Source: Alphaproteobacteria bacterium (GTDB lineage: Bacteria > Pseudomonadota > Alphaproteobacteria > Rhodospirillales > Rhodospirillaceae). From it: a stretch of 64,000 nucleotides of DNA. How positions within the stretch are numbered: the stretch's first letter is position 1; each line of letters starts with the position of its first letter. Below, piece after piece: positions 19,799 through 28,787 of the stretch. The DNA lies in NCBI GenBank assembly GCA_030835385.1, contig JAURPI010000016.1, positions 369,255 through 433,254 on the forward strand, given 5' to 3'. Under the pieces are notes generated by a model, which made no database searches, was not told the origin of the DNA, and saw only the letters and a list, made by a program, of their open reading frames with translations. The position numbers and the translations under genes are program-made.

Positions 19799-19961
19799 GA
19801 CGTGGGAGCGGCACCAGTGTTGCGGGGTCGGCCGAATGGCCCTGTAAACCGGTATACCTTATTTCAATAGGGCGGCGGAACTCGACATTTTGGGGCTTCT
19901 TCGTAACCAGGTGTGGTCCGGGGGGATTCCTTGGCCCCGCTCATCGCTGTATAAGATTCCC
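19799..19961. promoter_or_regulatory. Divergent intergenic region
   Basis: About 160 bases between the GT-C-like gene (minus, likely head of the rml transcript) and the GT4/sugar-transferase fusion (plus). It must carry both promoters. No convincing -35/-10 pair or palindrome was picked out. Confidence 0.25.
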
Positions 19962-21830
19962 ATGCACATTCTCTATTTGGACCAGTTCTTTCGCCCGCCC
20001 GATGGTGCAGGCAATACCCGCTCTTATGAAATTGCGCGCCGATGGGTCCAGTCTGGCCACAGTGTGACAATCGTGACATCTGCGGCCGAACTGCCGGATA
20101 CCTATGGTATCGGCCAATACACGTTGGATGGCATCCAACTCAATGTCACCCACGCCTCGCGGCGAGCGCCGACCGGCGTATTTGGAATACTATGGCGGAC
20201 CTTGCAATTCACAGTGGTGGCGACGTGGAGAGCCGTTCGCGTATCTGGTGTTGATATTATTTATATCGCGCCTCCCTCGCGTTGCGTCATAGGGGTCGGT
20301 GTTGTTGCGAGTGTTGCCACAGCGTCGCCTTTTGCGATTTGCGTTTCTGACTTTCGAGAATCAGTGCCTGGAAAACGCCGAACAGTGTGGCAATCCCTGT
20401 CGAGCCAAGTATCTCGCGCGACGAAAAAGATTATTTACCGCGCTGCTCATCATATCGTCGCCTTTGAAGCTGGCATCAAAGATGCGCTTGTCACCGAGGG
20501 GGTGGGCGACGCCAAAGTTACGGTTATCTCCGATGGTTGTGACACGCAGCTGTTCCGCGTACCTGCGGATCATGGTGCGGATTTGTTAGAATCGTATCCT
20601 CACCTAAAGGGCGGGCCACTTGTTGTTTTCTGTGGGCCCTTAGACTCCGTCCATGCCGGCGGTTATCTCATCGATGTAGCGGCAGTCATGTTATCGGTCG
20701 ACCCGAATATCCGTTTTGTTGTTTGCGGAGATGGACCGGCACGTGACGACCTAAGGGCACATGCCATGCACGCCGGTGTATTTGAGCAGAACCTGTGGCT
20801 GATGCCGGCGCTGCCTCGACACCGCTTGCCAGAACTTCTGTCTATTGCATCTGTGGCGACCTCGTTGTCCCCAGTTTTAGAAGAGGGGCAGTACAAACTG
20901 TTCCCTGAGATATTTGATGCGCTGGCTGCGGGTAAGCCGGTGGTCAGCAACCATGGTGGGTGGTGTGCTGACTTGGTTGAAAGTCGAGGCGCTGGAATTA
21001 AGGTTCCACAAGATGACATAAAAGTCGCCGTGCAAGATATTGTTGACTTTGTTTGCGATGATGAAGCGTTACGCCGCGCGTCAGAGCAAGCTGCGGCCCT
21101 TGCCGATAGCCGTTTTAATCGAGGTAAGTTGACCAATGAGTTGCGGGTAGTTTTAGAGTCGGTTGCGCAAAGCCACACCGCATCTTCTCGCCGCCGCCGC
21201 CGCAGTCTCGCGCTAAAACGGGCCACAGATTTTGTTTTGGCGTTAACAGCTTTGGTCCTGTTGTCTCCGGTGATGATTCTAATCGCTTTCGTCGTCTTGA
21301 TTCGCATGGGGCGGCCGGTCCTATACACCCACACGAGGCCCGGATTAGGTGGGCAACCCTTTCGCCTTGTTAAGTTTAGGACAATGGACGTTGCCACAGA
21401 CGCATCAGGAGAGACCCTGCCAGACGGTGACCGCCTAACACCCTTAGGCCGCATTCTGCGCCGCACATCTCTTGATGAGCTGCCTGAACTGTTCAATGTC
21501 TTGGTTGGGGATATGAGTTTGGTCGGGCCGAGGCCCCTATTGATGGAATACTTACCGTACTACGATCAGAACCAGGCGCGCCGCCACTCGGTTCGGCCAG
21601 GCATTACGGGCTGGGCCCAAATAAACGGACGCAACGCACTTACGTGGGAAGAAAAGTTTAATCTCGATTGTTGGTACGTGGACAACCGGTCTCTCTGGCT
21701 TGATTTCAAGATCCTTCTAGGCACGGTGTGGGTCGTGATTAAGGGGAAGGGCGTGTCCGCCCCCGGCCACGATAGCATACCTCGCTTTGATGAAATCATG
21801 GCGCGCCGCCAAGGCGCAGAAGATATTTAG
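19962..21830 (+). CDS. GT4 glycosyltransferase fused to polyprenyl-phosphate sugar-1-phosphate transferase
   Basis: About 622 residues from the ATG at 19962. Residues about 1-400 form a GT4 protein of the WbuB type: MHILYLDQFFRPPDGAGNTR at the start, VTVISDGCDTQLF in the linker, then YKLFPEIFDALAAGKPVVSN as the donor loop. Residues about 410-622 form a bacterial sugar transferase domain: one membrane segment (LALTALVLLSPVMILIAFV), KFRTMDVATDA, RRTSLDELPELFNVLVGDMS followed by LVGPRP, and RPGITGWAQINGRN. That domain starts lipid-linked glycan synthesis by moving a sugar phosphate onto undecaprenyl phosphate. The fusion joins initiation to the next sugar addition, so this is likely the priming enzyme of the locus. 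Confidence 0.88.
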   Translation: MHILYLDQFFRPPDGAGNTRSYEIARRWVQSGHSVTIVTSAAELPDTYGIGQYTLDGIQLNVTHASRRAPTGVFGILWRTLQFTVVATWRAVRVSGVDIIYIAPPSRCVIGVGVVASVATASPFAICVSDFRESVPGKRRTVWQSLSSQVSRATKKIIYRAAHHIVAFEAGIKDALVTEGVGDAKVTVISDGCDTQLFRVPADHGADLLESYPHLKGGPLVVFCGPLDSVHAGGYLIDVAAVMLSVDPNIRFVVCGDGPARDDLRAHAMHAGVFEQNLWLMPALPRHRLPELLSIASVATSLSPVLEEGQYKLFPEIFDALAAGKPVVSNHGGWCADLVESRGAGIKVPQDDIKVAVQDIVDFVCDDEALRRASEQAAALADSRFNRGKLTNELRVVLESVAQSHTASSRRRRRSLALKRATDFVLALTALVLLSPVMILIAFVVLIRMGRPVLYTHTRPGLGGQPFRLVKFRTMDVATDASGETLPDGDRLTPLGRILRRTSLDELPELFNVLVGDMSLVGPRPLLMEYLPYYDQNQARRHSVRPGITGWAQINGRNALTWEEKFNLDCWYVDNRSLWLDFKILLGTVWVVIKGKGVSAPGHDSIPRFDEIMARRQGAEDI

Positions 21831-21868
21831 GCGTTTACGAAGCCACGCTGTCAAATCGCCCAAATACT

Positions 21869-22417
21869 TTACGCTTTCTGGCGCACAAGAAACTGGTCGG
21901 GTATACCAGCGCCAATGTCGATCCACTCTTGGTCCACTACATCTTCCCAACCACCGACTCTGTCTTTCTAATCAGGTTTTTTAAACATTTGGCTATACGA
22001 GACAAATCGCGAAGGTCGTCCTGGCGCTGGAGCCAAAGGTAAGGTGATCGCTTCGGTTGAAATCCGTTAGCCTGCTGACAGCCGAAAATGATTGGTGGCA
22101 CGAAGGCCGCACGGCTTGATAACCATGTGAGAGCGGTTGATTACAAAAATCTTCTTTGTTTCTGAGTCTTGTGTTGTCAGAAAGCGCTGACCCGTACGGT
22201 CTATTTTCCAGCGATCTACGAGGGCTGTTCCCATCAAGCGAATAAATACATCGGACTCTGAGAATTCTAATATGTATAAGGATGGCGCGTAGAATGGGTG
22301 CGGCGAATCTAAAAAAGATTCAGATGTGGGCACTAGGTTGATTTTTAGGAGAGATTGCCAATGCGCATAGAATCCACGGCACTCCTTAGTCTCAAATGAG
22401 GGCGCAGTAACATTCAT
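21869..22417 (-). pseudogene. PAS_5-family protein gene with two in-frame stops
   Basis: From ATG 22417 the frame encodes 116 residues that match alphaproteobacterial PAS_5 proteins: FYAHWQSLLKINLVPTSESF, then VFIRLMGTALVDRWKIDRTG and CGLRATNHFRLSAG. A TAA follows at 22069-22067. The same frame continues with recognisable family sequence (ITLPLAPAPGRPSRFVSYSQ), meets TAG at 21970-21968, and runs on (GGWEDVVDQEWIDIGAGIPD) to TAA at 21871-21869. The full 180-codon span equals the normal family length. The gene is therefore broken by two nonsense codons without a frame change, or the protein is made in a 116-residue form. Confidence 0.75.
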
Positions 22418-22432
22418 ATCTCATGTGCCGGG

Positions 22433-23845
22433 TTATTGCAGCGTCCGCCGCAGTAATCCGAGCAGAGACATCAGGTTTGATTGTTCGGAAAAATTGTCTA
22501 GAGCATTCTTAATCTTTGTTATCTCGTCTTTAGACAAAAGCTCTCCAGCACAATCTTTAAATTTTTGCCAGTATTGCTCATCGGTAAATGGAGCGGCCTT
22601 GCTTCCCAGTGGCATGGCCATGCTCTTCTCAAATTGAGCCCCGGACTTAAGATGAATTTCCACAGATGTTGGAAATTCACCTTCAGATTTATCGACACCG
22701 TGAGCTTCAATCAGGTCGTACATGGCGCGCACCTCAGGACGCATTACGGCATCCGGGTGGAAATCTTCTGGTGTGCAACCACCCGAAATCAACGCAATAG
22801 ATAAGCCGTATTGCAGAGAGAATTTCGCCTGCATCGGATCTGTCGGATCGTGGTGCATGAGATTGTTGAGGTGGGTCTGCGGCAAGCGAGCGATAATCTT
22901 GCTTACGTCGTTGGTGCCAAAGTTGTGTTCTTCCTTAAGAAGCAACAGCGCATCCATTGAGCGATGTGCGCTGGCGCAATTTGCAAATCTCTTCACCTTA
23001 AGACCGTGCTCAAGCAAAAGGAGAGGCTCGCCAATTTTTTCCGTTTCAAAACGTAAGGTTTGGCCATGCTCGGGCTTGGTGATGGCGTCCCTCAATGCTT
23101 CGTAATCGGGTCCGACCATCAACCGGTTCATGCCTGTTAGTCCGTCAAGCGTATCACGCCCAGCCGTCACGCCCTGTCGCGCCATGCTTGCTGAGATCAC
23201 GCCGGATTTTGCTGCTAGCCCTGCATGCGTTGGTTTGGCGATGGTTCCAAATTGAGACATGAACCCTGCTGCCATGCTGGTGGCGAGGGATAGGGCATGA
23301 CCTGCTTGTTTAGGCTTTAATTTTAGAAGACGACTGCAAGCCGCAGCCGCACCAATCGCGCCGACGGTTGCCGTGGCATGCCATCCTCTGTTGCGGTGCG
23401 TCGGGTTCACGCCTTGCCCAACCCGGCCCATGATCTGTAGGCCACAGATATAGGCGTCAAGGCAGTCGAGGCCCGACACCTGTTCTTGCTCGCCGAGGGC
23501 CAAAATCGCCGGCACGAGGACGGCTGTGGCATGGGCTTTGGCCGGATCAAAATTGTCATCTAAGTCCAACGCATGGGCAGCAGTTCCGTTGACCAGGGCG
23601 GCCCATGGTGCACTCAGGGTCTGGGGTTGGCCCACAACGGTGCAGGGACCGTCACCCCAGTCCTTTACGGTTGCAAACACACAGAGCGTTGCCTCGTTAA
23701 CTGCACCCAGAACTGTCACGCCCATAATGTCGATAAACTGCCGTTTGGCAGAATGTAGAGCTGCGTCGGGCCAAGTGGCGGGCGTTTCAGCCAGCCACGC
23801 GCCATAGCTCTCGACCGGGTTCTTGTTGGAAGTGGTGTTTGACAT
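22433..23845 (-). CDS. MmgE/PrpD family protein
   Basis: 470 residues, full length for the family. MmgE/PrpD enzymes include 2-methylcitrate dehydratase and epimerases/isomerases of small dicarboxylic acids. Recognisable blocks: QFIDIMGVTVLGAVNEAT near the N terminus, NGTAAHALDLDDNFDPAKAH (the conserved HALDxDD region), THRNRGWHATATVGAIGAAA and KPTHAGLAAKSGVISASMA (the His/Lys segment lining the active site). Cytoplasmic. It lies between the PAS_5 remnant and an unknown protein. Together with the dehydratase/lyase genes at 47-50 kb it suggests branched dicarboxylate metabolism, but the substrate is not shown. Confidence 0.88.
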   Translation of the reverse strand: MSNTTSNKNPVESYGAWLAETPATWPDAALHSAKRQFIDIMGVTVLGAVNEATLCVFATVKDWGDGPCTVVGQPQTLSAPWAALVNGTAAHALDLDDNFDPAKAHATAVLVPAILALGEQEQVSGLDCLDAYICGLQIMGRVGQGVNPTHRNRGWHATATVGAIGAAAACSRLLKLKPKQAGHALSLATSMAAGFMSQFGTIAKPTHAGLAAKSGVISASMARQGVTAGRDTLDGLTGMNRLMVGPDYEALRDAITKPEHGQTLRFETEKIGEPLLLLEHGLKVKRFANCASAHRSMDALLLLKEEHNFGTNDVSKIIARLPQTHLNNLMHHDPTDPMQAKFSLQYGLSIALISGGCTPEDFHPDAVMRPEVRAMYDLIEAHGVDKSEGEFPTSVEIHLKSGAQFEKSMAMPLGSKAAPFTDEQYWQKFKDCAGELLSKDEITKIKNALDNFSEQSNLMSLLGLLRRTLQ

Positions 23846-23876
23846 GCCAGTATATTTTTAAGGGGTTTTTTATGGC

Positions 23877-24620
23877 CTAGAAAAAGTTCTTGTGCTTCTC
23901 GTACTCAGTGAGCTCGTAGTAAGTCTGCATGTACCCGGTGCAGTGAGCTTTGAGAAGTACATAATCACCATCTGCGGTAACCCAGGTGTGGTAGGGCGGG
24001 TGTTTGTCTGTCCCCATGTAGTCATCGTCCGTATTTGTTCCGATGCTGAAGTGATGGGCTTTAAAGGTTCCAGCTTCTACCGTCACGTCTTCCTGGCCAA
24101 AGTAATTCACAGTGAGGCCGCGCTTGTGCATCAAAATGGGACCGTCGGCACCGCGATGGTGAAAGGAGCACATGAGGTATAAAGGCGATGTATAGGTTCC
24201 TGGTCCCTGTTCAAGGGGATACACATTTGTGTGCATCGCATCGGCTTGAATGGGGTGGGTGCCGAAAATTGCAGGGCGTTCTGTAAGCTCGAGTCTTTGA
24301 GAGATCCGACCTTCCTTAATCGTATACCCTTCGCACTCTGCCATCGTTTTAGTGAACCTGAACCAAGAAGACCCGACAAAGGCATCATCCACATGGATTT
24401 GGACAAATCCGTAAGTGGGCGTCCAGTCTTTGTCGACGTTGGTAACAGTATCGCGAAGTGTGCGCGGTGAATCTTCGTCAATGGAGCAGTGAGTCCTTAG
24501 GCTGCGAGATCCGTCGACGTGAGTGGTGTAAACAAATGTTTCGCCGCCACGAACCTTGTCCATGATTTCTTTCTTCTTGGACGTGTAACGAATGCGACCA
24601 CGAATTGTGTAATGTTCCAT
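23877..24620 (-). CDS. Unrecognised cytoplasmic protein, probable beta-barrel fold
   Basis: 247 residues, ATG at 24620 with a strong GGGAGGG site. No signal peptide or membrane segment. The sequence is rich in aromatic and charged residues and alternates as in beta-strands, for example YTIRGRIRYTSKKKEIMDKV at the start, GFVQIHVDDAFVGSSWFRFT in the middle and THTWV-like strands (YHTWVTADGDYVLLKAHCTG) near the end. This pattern is reminiscent of lipocalin-like or DUF3108-like ligand-binding barrels, but I do not recognise the family. Same strand and close spacing as the MmgE/PrpD gene (31 bases), so likely co-transcribed. Confidence 0.6.
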   Translation of the reverse strand: MEHYTIRGRIRYTSKKKEIMDKVRGGETFVYTTHVDGSRSLRTHCSIDEDSPRTLRDTVTNVDKDWTPTYGFVQIHVDDAFVGSSWFRFTKTMAECEGYTIKEGRISQRLELTERPAIFGTHPIQADAMHTNVYPLEQGPGTYTSPLYLMCSFHHRGADGPILMHKRGLTVNYFGQEDVTVEAGTFKAHHFSIGTNTDDDYMGTDKHPPYHTWVTADGDYVLLKAHCTGYMQTYYELTEYEKHKNFF

Positions 24621-24679
24621 GAATAGCCCTCCCTCGTTATTCCTCGTTTCAATTGATCTTAGTCTAATGCACCGCGGCT

Positions 24680-25375
24680 TTAGAGGCCATTAATCGGCGG
24701 CAAGCCGTGCGCTACCCGGTACGCGCGCAATTCTGCACGCCCTTCTGCAAAGACCGCCATGAACGGCTGCTGTTCCCGAATAAAAGCCCACCAAGTTTTC
24801 AGTTTTGGATGGCCGTCGGTTAGATCGGCCATGCCAAAGTGGGGCATGTTCACGCTGAGGTAATCGATCGCTGGCCCAAGCGCGCAATCCGCGTGGCCAA
24901 GAGACGCTCCCAGCGTAAACGGGCCAGGGGACAGAACTGTTTCCAAGACAGATAATCCGTCCTTAAACGCGTCTACTTTGGTTTTGATAAAATCTTGATC
25001 TGGGTTTTCTTGGCGCCGCATAGGAATCAGCGGAATATAGTTGCCCATCAAATAGAGATCGACGATGCGGGCAACCAGTCGTCCACGCGCTGAAATTGCT
25101 GGGTTGGCTCGGTCGGCGTCATGCTCCGGCCGGAGTTCGCGAAGATAACTGCAAATGACCTCGCCCTCCGCCAACCAAAGGTCACCATGGATCAATGCGG
25201 GGACGCGCCCGATTGGGTTGATCGCCCGAAATTCTGGAGAAGACGTGTCGCCACCCGGGACGGGTTCTGGTTTCAGGTCTAACCCGAGGCGGTGCGCTGT
25301 TAGGAAAGCGCGTGCCACAAAGGGTGACATCATCTGTCCGTAGAGATGCAAATTTTCGATCCGATTATCTGTCAT
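24680..25375 (-). CDS. Glutathione S-transferase family protein
   Basis: 231 residues. N-terminal thioredoxin-like domain: LHLYGQMMSPFVARAFLTAH, the conserved cis-Pro site in INPIGRVPALIHGDLWLAEG, then EVICSYLREL. The C-terminal helical domain has the GASLGHADCALGPAIDYL capping motif. A Ser in the MMSPFV segment is the likely thiol-contacting residue. Such enzymes add glutathione to electrophiles or isomerise ring-cleavage products. Its start overlaps the end of the TRAP receptor gene by 11 bases, so receptor and GST are translationally coupled. Confidence 0.88.
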   Translation of the reverse strand: MTDNRIENLHLYGQMMSPFVARAFLTAHRLGLDLKPEPVPGGDTSSPEFRAINPIGRVPALIHGDLWLAEGEVICSYLRELRPEHDADRANPAISARGRLVARIVDLYLMGNYIPLIPMRRQENPDQDFIKTKVDAFKDGLSVLETVLSPGPFTLGASLGHADCALGPAIDYLSVNMPHFGMADLTDGHPKLKTWWAFIREQQPFMAVFAEGRAELRAYRVAHGLPPINGL

Positions 25376-26378
25376 CGCTTACCCTTCGCTTGGTGGCATA
25401 AGCCGCTTTACCGGCAACGATATGTGAATAAATATCGCCGGTCTGGCCACCGATCTCGTTAATAAGATTGTCAGGCACTGAACGTGCAGCCACGCGCCAC
25501 GCATCTTTTTCCTGTTCCGTGGGCTCATGCATGTTTGATCCAGTTTGTGACGCTTTCAAGAGATCCGCCGTGTTTGCAGCTCGGATACGGCGGCGCACTT
25601 CGGCTGCATTGGGCACAGTCTGACGTATGGCGTTTTGCAAATCGGCATCAAGGCTTTTGAACCACTTTGAATTCACAGCGTATACACCAGCGGAGTAGGC
25701 GTGGCGGGTTAAGGTGTAATGATGGGCCACGGGTGCGAGGCCATAGCTGGCATAGGTCATGGGACCGGCTTCCCCACCCCGAATCAATCCGGTCTGCAAA
25801 GCCGGGATGACATCAGGAAATGGCATAGCCGCCACATCTGCACCGAGTGCGGCAAGAAATAATGGGGACGACGGAACTTGAAACGACCGCATCCGGTAGC
25901 CCGCCGTATCAGTAGGTGTGCGGAGCGGTGTCACGCTGTAAAGGCTCTGGAAACCTTCATCAGCCCAACTGAGTACGGTCAGTCCTTTCTCCGCGGCCAG
26001 GGCAGATAGCGGCTCAATGAGATGATTGTCTAAAACGTAGTCGGCTTCTTCCAGGCTGTCGAACATGAACGGGGCCATCATGACTGCGAACTCTGGCACC
26101 ACAGCTGACATGCCGCTCGATGTAAAGATTGCCATTTCAATGCGGCCACGGCGAACCGCGAGCATAAGGGCTTCTTCTCCGCCTACTTCGCCGCGAACTA
26201 AAAGTTCGGGGTCTAAACGCCCATTACTTTCACGCTTAATATCTTGGGCAAAGCGTTGCCACAGAATGTCATAAGGGTCGCCGGGAGTGCTTAAGGCGCC
26301 CGCGCGGAATGTCTCTGATGATGCGCTTGTCACCATACACAGATGGAATAAGAGGATAGAAAGAACTGATCGAAGCAT
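25365..26378 (-). CDS. TRAP transporter solute-binding protein (DctP type), solitary
   Basis: 337 residues with a Sec signal peptide (about 1-22) and ATG at 26378. Periplasmic receptor features: GDPYDILWQRFAQDIKRES, the family Arg-containing block PTDTAGYRMRSFQVPSSPLF that binds the carboxylate of the ligand, and FPDVIPALQTGLIRGGEAGP. TRAP receptors normally work with DctQ/DctM membrane subunits; none is encoded in this window, so it must use a distant partner or serve in sensing. It is similar in sequence to the second receptor at 62228, for example LLVRGEVGGEEA against LLVRGEIGSDEA. Likely ligand: an organic acid. Confidence 0.88.
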   Translation of the reverse strand: MLRSVLSILLFHLCMVTSASSETFRAGALSTPGDPYDILWQRFAQDIKRESNGRLDPELLVRGEVGGEEALMLAVRRGRIEMAIFTSSGMSAVVPEFAVMMAPFMFDSLEEADYVLDNHLIEPLSALAAEKGLTVLSWADEGFQSLYSVTPLRTPTDTAGYRMRSFQVPSSPLFLAALGADVAAMPFPDVIPALQTGLIRGGEAGPMTYASYGLAPVAHHYTLTRHAYSAGVYAVNSKWFKSLDADLQNAIRQTVPNAAEVRRRIRAANTADLLKASQTGSNMHEPTEQEKDAWRVAARSVPDNLINEIGGQTGDIYSHIVAGKAAYATKRRVSDDR

Positions 26379-26413
26379 GGCTAGCTTAATCTTTCGTCCA
26401 GAGCGATACTTAT

Positions 26414-26448
26414 CAGACTACCGGGTTATTCGGGTAATCTGAATAACC
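26414..26448. promoter_or_regulatory. Nested palindromes in a divergent promoter region, candidate operator
   Basis: Between the TRAP receptor (minus) and the acyl-CoA ligase (plus). GGTTATTC (26424-26431) and GAATAACC (26441-26448) are exact reverse complements with a 9-base spacer. An overlapping second pair is CAGACTACC (26414-26422) and GGTAATCTG (26433-26441), 8 of 9 matching. Such nested dyads in a 94-base divergent spacer are typical regulator-binding sites that could control both genes together. The regulator is not encoded nearby. Confidence 0.5.
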
Positions 26449-26472
26449 AAACGAGACGCAGGAATATAAATC

Positions 26473-28110
26473 ATGACCCAACCAGGCATCTACGACACCC
26501 ATCTTGACCAGACATCCGCCAACCACGAGCCGCTAAGTCCGCTCTCATTCTTGCGGCGCGCGGCCGAGGTGTATCCCGACCGGGTTGCGGTTGTGCATGG
26601 GTCGGTGCGCTACAGCTATCGAGAGCTTTATGCGCGCTGTCGGCGACTGGCGTCTGCCCTTGAGAAACGAGGTGTGGTGTCTGGAGATACGATTGCCGTG
26701 TTGGCGCCAAATATTCCCGCACATCTCGAGGCACATTTTGGCGTGCCAATGACCGGTGCGGTGCTTAATGCCATCAACACGCGGCTCGACGCGTCAGCGA
26801 TTGCGTTCATCCTAGATCATGGAGAAGCCAAGGTCCTGATGGTTGACCCTGAGTTGTCCGGTGTTGCGAAAGCTGCATTAGAGGAATGTGGGCGGGACAT
26901 GTTGGTCATCGATATCGACGACGCGCTTGCGCCGAAGGAGGAGCCGATTGGGGAAATCGCTTATGAAGCGTTCCTCGAGTCCGGTGATCCTGAATACTTA
27001 AGTTCAGAAGTAAGGGATGAGTGGCAAGCGATCGCGCTTTGTTACACGTCCGGCACGACAGGCAATCCAAAGGGCGTGGTGACCCACCATCGTGGCGCTT
27101 ACCTTAATGCAATTGGCAACATGATGGCTTGGGGGATGACCCCGGCCCCGACATATCTCTGGACCCTGCCGATGTTTCACTGCAACGGCTGGTGCTTCCC
27201 GTGGACGATCACTGCGCTTTGCGGAACTCACGTTTGCCTGCGCAAGGTCGACCCAATTGCGATCTATGATTTGATGAAGTCGGAAAGAGTTACCCATTTC
27301 TGTGGAGCACCGACCGTGCTGAACATGCTGGTCAATACGCCCGAGGAGCATCGGGCTGGCTTGCCCACGGGAATCAAGGCCATGACCGCTGGCGCTGCGC
27401 CTCCTGCCGCCGTGATTGCCACGATGGAGGGTATGGGCATCGGTATCACCCATACCTACGGCCTCACGGAAGTTTATGGTCCCTGCGTTGTTTGCGCTTG
27501 GCATGATGAGTGGGATGAGTTGCCTGCCGATGAACAGGCCGCACTGAAAGCGCGTCAGGGCGTGCGGTATCCTGTTGTGGAGGGGCTTGATGTTATGGAC
27601 CCAGACTACATGGCACCGGTGCCAGCTGACGGTGAAACCATCGGCGAGATCATGTTCCGCGGCAATGTGGTGATGAAGGGTTACCTCAAGAACCCCAAAG
27701 CCACTCAAGAGTCACTTGACGGCGGTTGGTTTCATTCCGGCGATCTAGCGGTCAAACACCCCGATGGATACGTCGAGATTCGAGATCGCTCGAAAGACAT
27801 CATAATCTCCGGTGGTGAAAATATTTCGACCATCGAGGTTGAGGGATTCTTGTATAAGCACCCCGCCGTTTTGGAGGCGGCTGTGGTTGCGCGTCCGGAC
27901 GATCATTGGGGTGAAACACCTTGCGCATTCGTGACGTTAAAGAACGGGCAGTCAGCGACAGAAGACGAGATTATTGCGTTCTGCCGCGACAATATGGCCA
28001 AATTTAAGGTCCCCAAGACCATAATATTCGATGATTTGCCAAAAACATCGACGGGAAAAATTCAGAAATTCGTTTTGAGAGAACGCGCGCGCGCTCTGAC
28101 AGCAAACTAA
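26473..28110 (+). CDS. Acyl-CoA ligase of the AMP-forming (ANL) superfamily
   Basis: 545 residues. It activates a carboxylic acid as acyl-AMP and then acyl-CoA. Motifs: the P-loop YTSGTTGNPKG near residues 190-200, LPMFHCNGWCFPWTI, ITHTYGLTEVYGP (A5), FHSGDLAVKHPDGYVEIRDR (hinge) and FKVPKTIIFDDLPKTSTGKI with the catalytic Lys near the C terminus. The HCNGW block and overall length match the medium/long-chain and methylmercaptopropionate ligase group, so the substrate could be a medium-chain, aromatic or sulfur-containing acid. Divergent from the TRAP receptor with a palindromic spacer. Confidence 0.88.
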   Translation: MTQPGIYDTHLDQTSANHEPLSPLSFLRRAAEVYPDRVAVVHGSVRYSYRELYARCRRLASALEKRGVVSGDTIAVLAPNIPAHLEAHFGVPMTGAVLNAINTRLDASAIAFILDHGEAKVLMVDPELSGVAKAALEECGRDMLVIDIDDALAPKEEPIGEIAYEAFLESGDPEYLSSEVRDEWQAIALCYTSGTTGNPKGVVTHHRGAYLNAIGNMMAWGMTPAPTYLWTLPMFHCNGWCFPWTITALCGTHVCLRKVDPIAIYDLMKSERVTHFCGAPTVLNMLVNTPEEHRAGLPTGIKAMTAGAAPPAAVIATMEGMGIGITHTYGLTEVYGPCVVCAWHDEWDELPADEQAALKARQGVRYPVVEGLDVMDPDYMAPVPADGETIGEIMFRGNVVMKGYLKNPKATQESLDGGWFHSGDLAVKHPDGYVEIRDRSKDIIISGGENISTIEVEGFLYKHPAVLEAAVVARPDDHWGETPCAFVTLKNGQSATEDEIIAFCRDNMAKFKVPKTIIFDDLPKTSTGKIQKFVLRERARALTAN

Positions 28111-28118
28111 CCCGCCGT

Positions 28119-28787
28119 TTAACGTTCCGGCAGAGGGCGGACTCGGGTGGCAATCTCAGCTGTTTGATCTAGCAAAGTCCGGGTTGGGTTACGGGCACAA
28201 CTTTGTTTGAGGGCGCGAACGATTTTTCTTTTATTAGCAACTGAGATGACAAGCCGAGGGTGATGTCGAACGCTGACGGTGCCTTGAACGAATGCGAAAG
28301 CCCAAAACTCTGCTGCTTTCGCCCTGGTTTTCGCATCGCCTCGGCTATTACGTTCTTCAGAGTAGGCCGCGCAAGAGTATTGGCGGGGGTCGAGGCCGAT
28401 CGCGGTTGAAGCTGGTAGGGGCTCCGGAGACGCGCCGGTCCAAACCGCTGCCGCGTGGATAGAGTTGTCCAAGTTCTCCTGGCAGTACGCTTTGACCTGC
28501 GAAATAATTTCACTTTCCGCAACGCTTTCATCCTCTGAGAACTCAAGCACCGCATCTGCTTCATAGGCCCCGGTTAGGAAACCAATCAGCCAGAATCTTG
28601 CAAGCTCGGCGCGGTCCATATCCTTTTTGCGTTTGCTCTTGCCGTCACCATCTATAAATGACGTGCAGGCGTACCGGGCATCCTCAATGCGACGGTCACT
28701 AATGGCATCAGCCGGGCCAGATGCCAGTAGTCCCCCGACCAACGCGGCGGCAAATATAATATGTGGTTTGTGGATTAAGACTGTCAT
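28119..28787 (-). CDS. Exported protein with two HdeA-like repeats
   Basis: About 222 residues from the ATG at 28787, with a Sec signal peptide (AALVGGLLASGPADA). The mature protein is an internal duplication. The first copy contains YACTSFIDG, DRAELARFWLIGFLTGAYEA and QVKAYCQEN; the second contains YSCAAYSEE, KAAEFWAFAFVQGTVS and ALKQSCARN. Each copy has two cysteines about 65-75 residues apart, which suggests one disulfide per unit, as in HdeA-type periplasmic proteins. Function unknown; acid or stress chaperone activity is only a fold-based guess. It is convergent with the ligase gene (8-base gap). Confidence 0.65.
   Translation of the reverse strand: MTVLIHKPHIIFAAALVGGLLASGPADAISDRRIEDARYACTSFIDGDGKSKRKKDMDRAELARFWLIGFLTGAYEADAVLEFSEDESVAESEIISQVKAYCQENLDNSIHAAAVWTGASPEPLPASTAIGLDPRQYSCAAYSEERNSRGDAKTRAKAAEFWAFAFVQGTVSVRHHPRLVISVANKRKIVRALKQSCARNPTRTLLDQTAEIATRVRPLPER

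Noticed and set aside
20663..21496. Antisense frame of about 277 codons inside the GT4/sugar-transferase gene
   Set aside because: Arg/Ser-rich low-complexity translation typical of a shadow frame.
21968..22069. Stop codon reassignment as cause of in-frame stops
   Set aside because: TAA, TAG and TGA all occur as interruptions in different genes, while intact genes end normally with the same codons.
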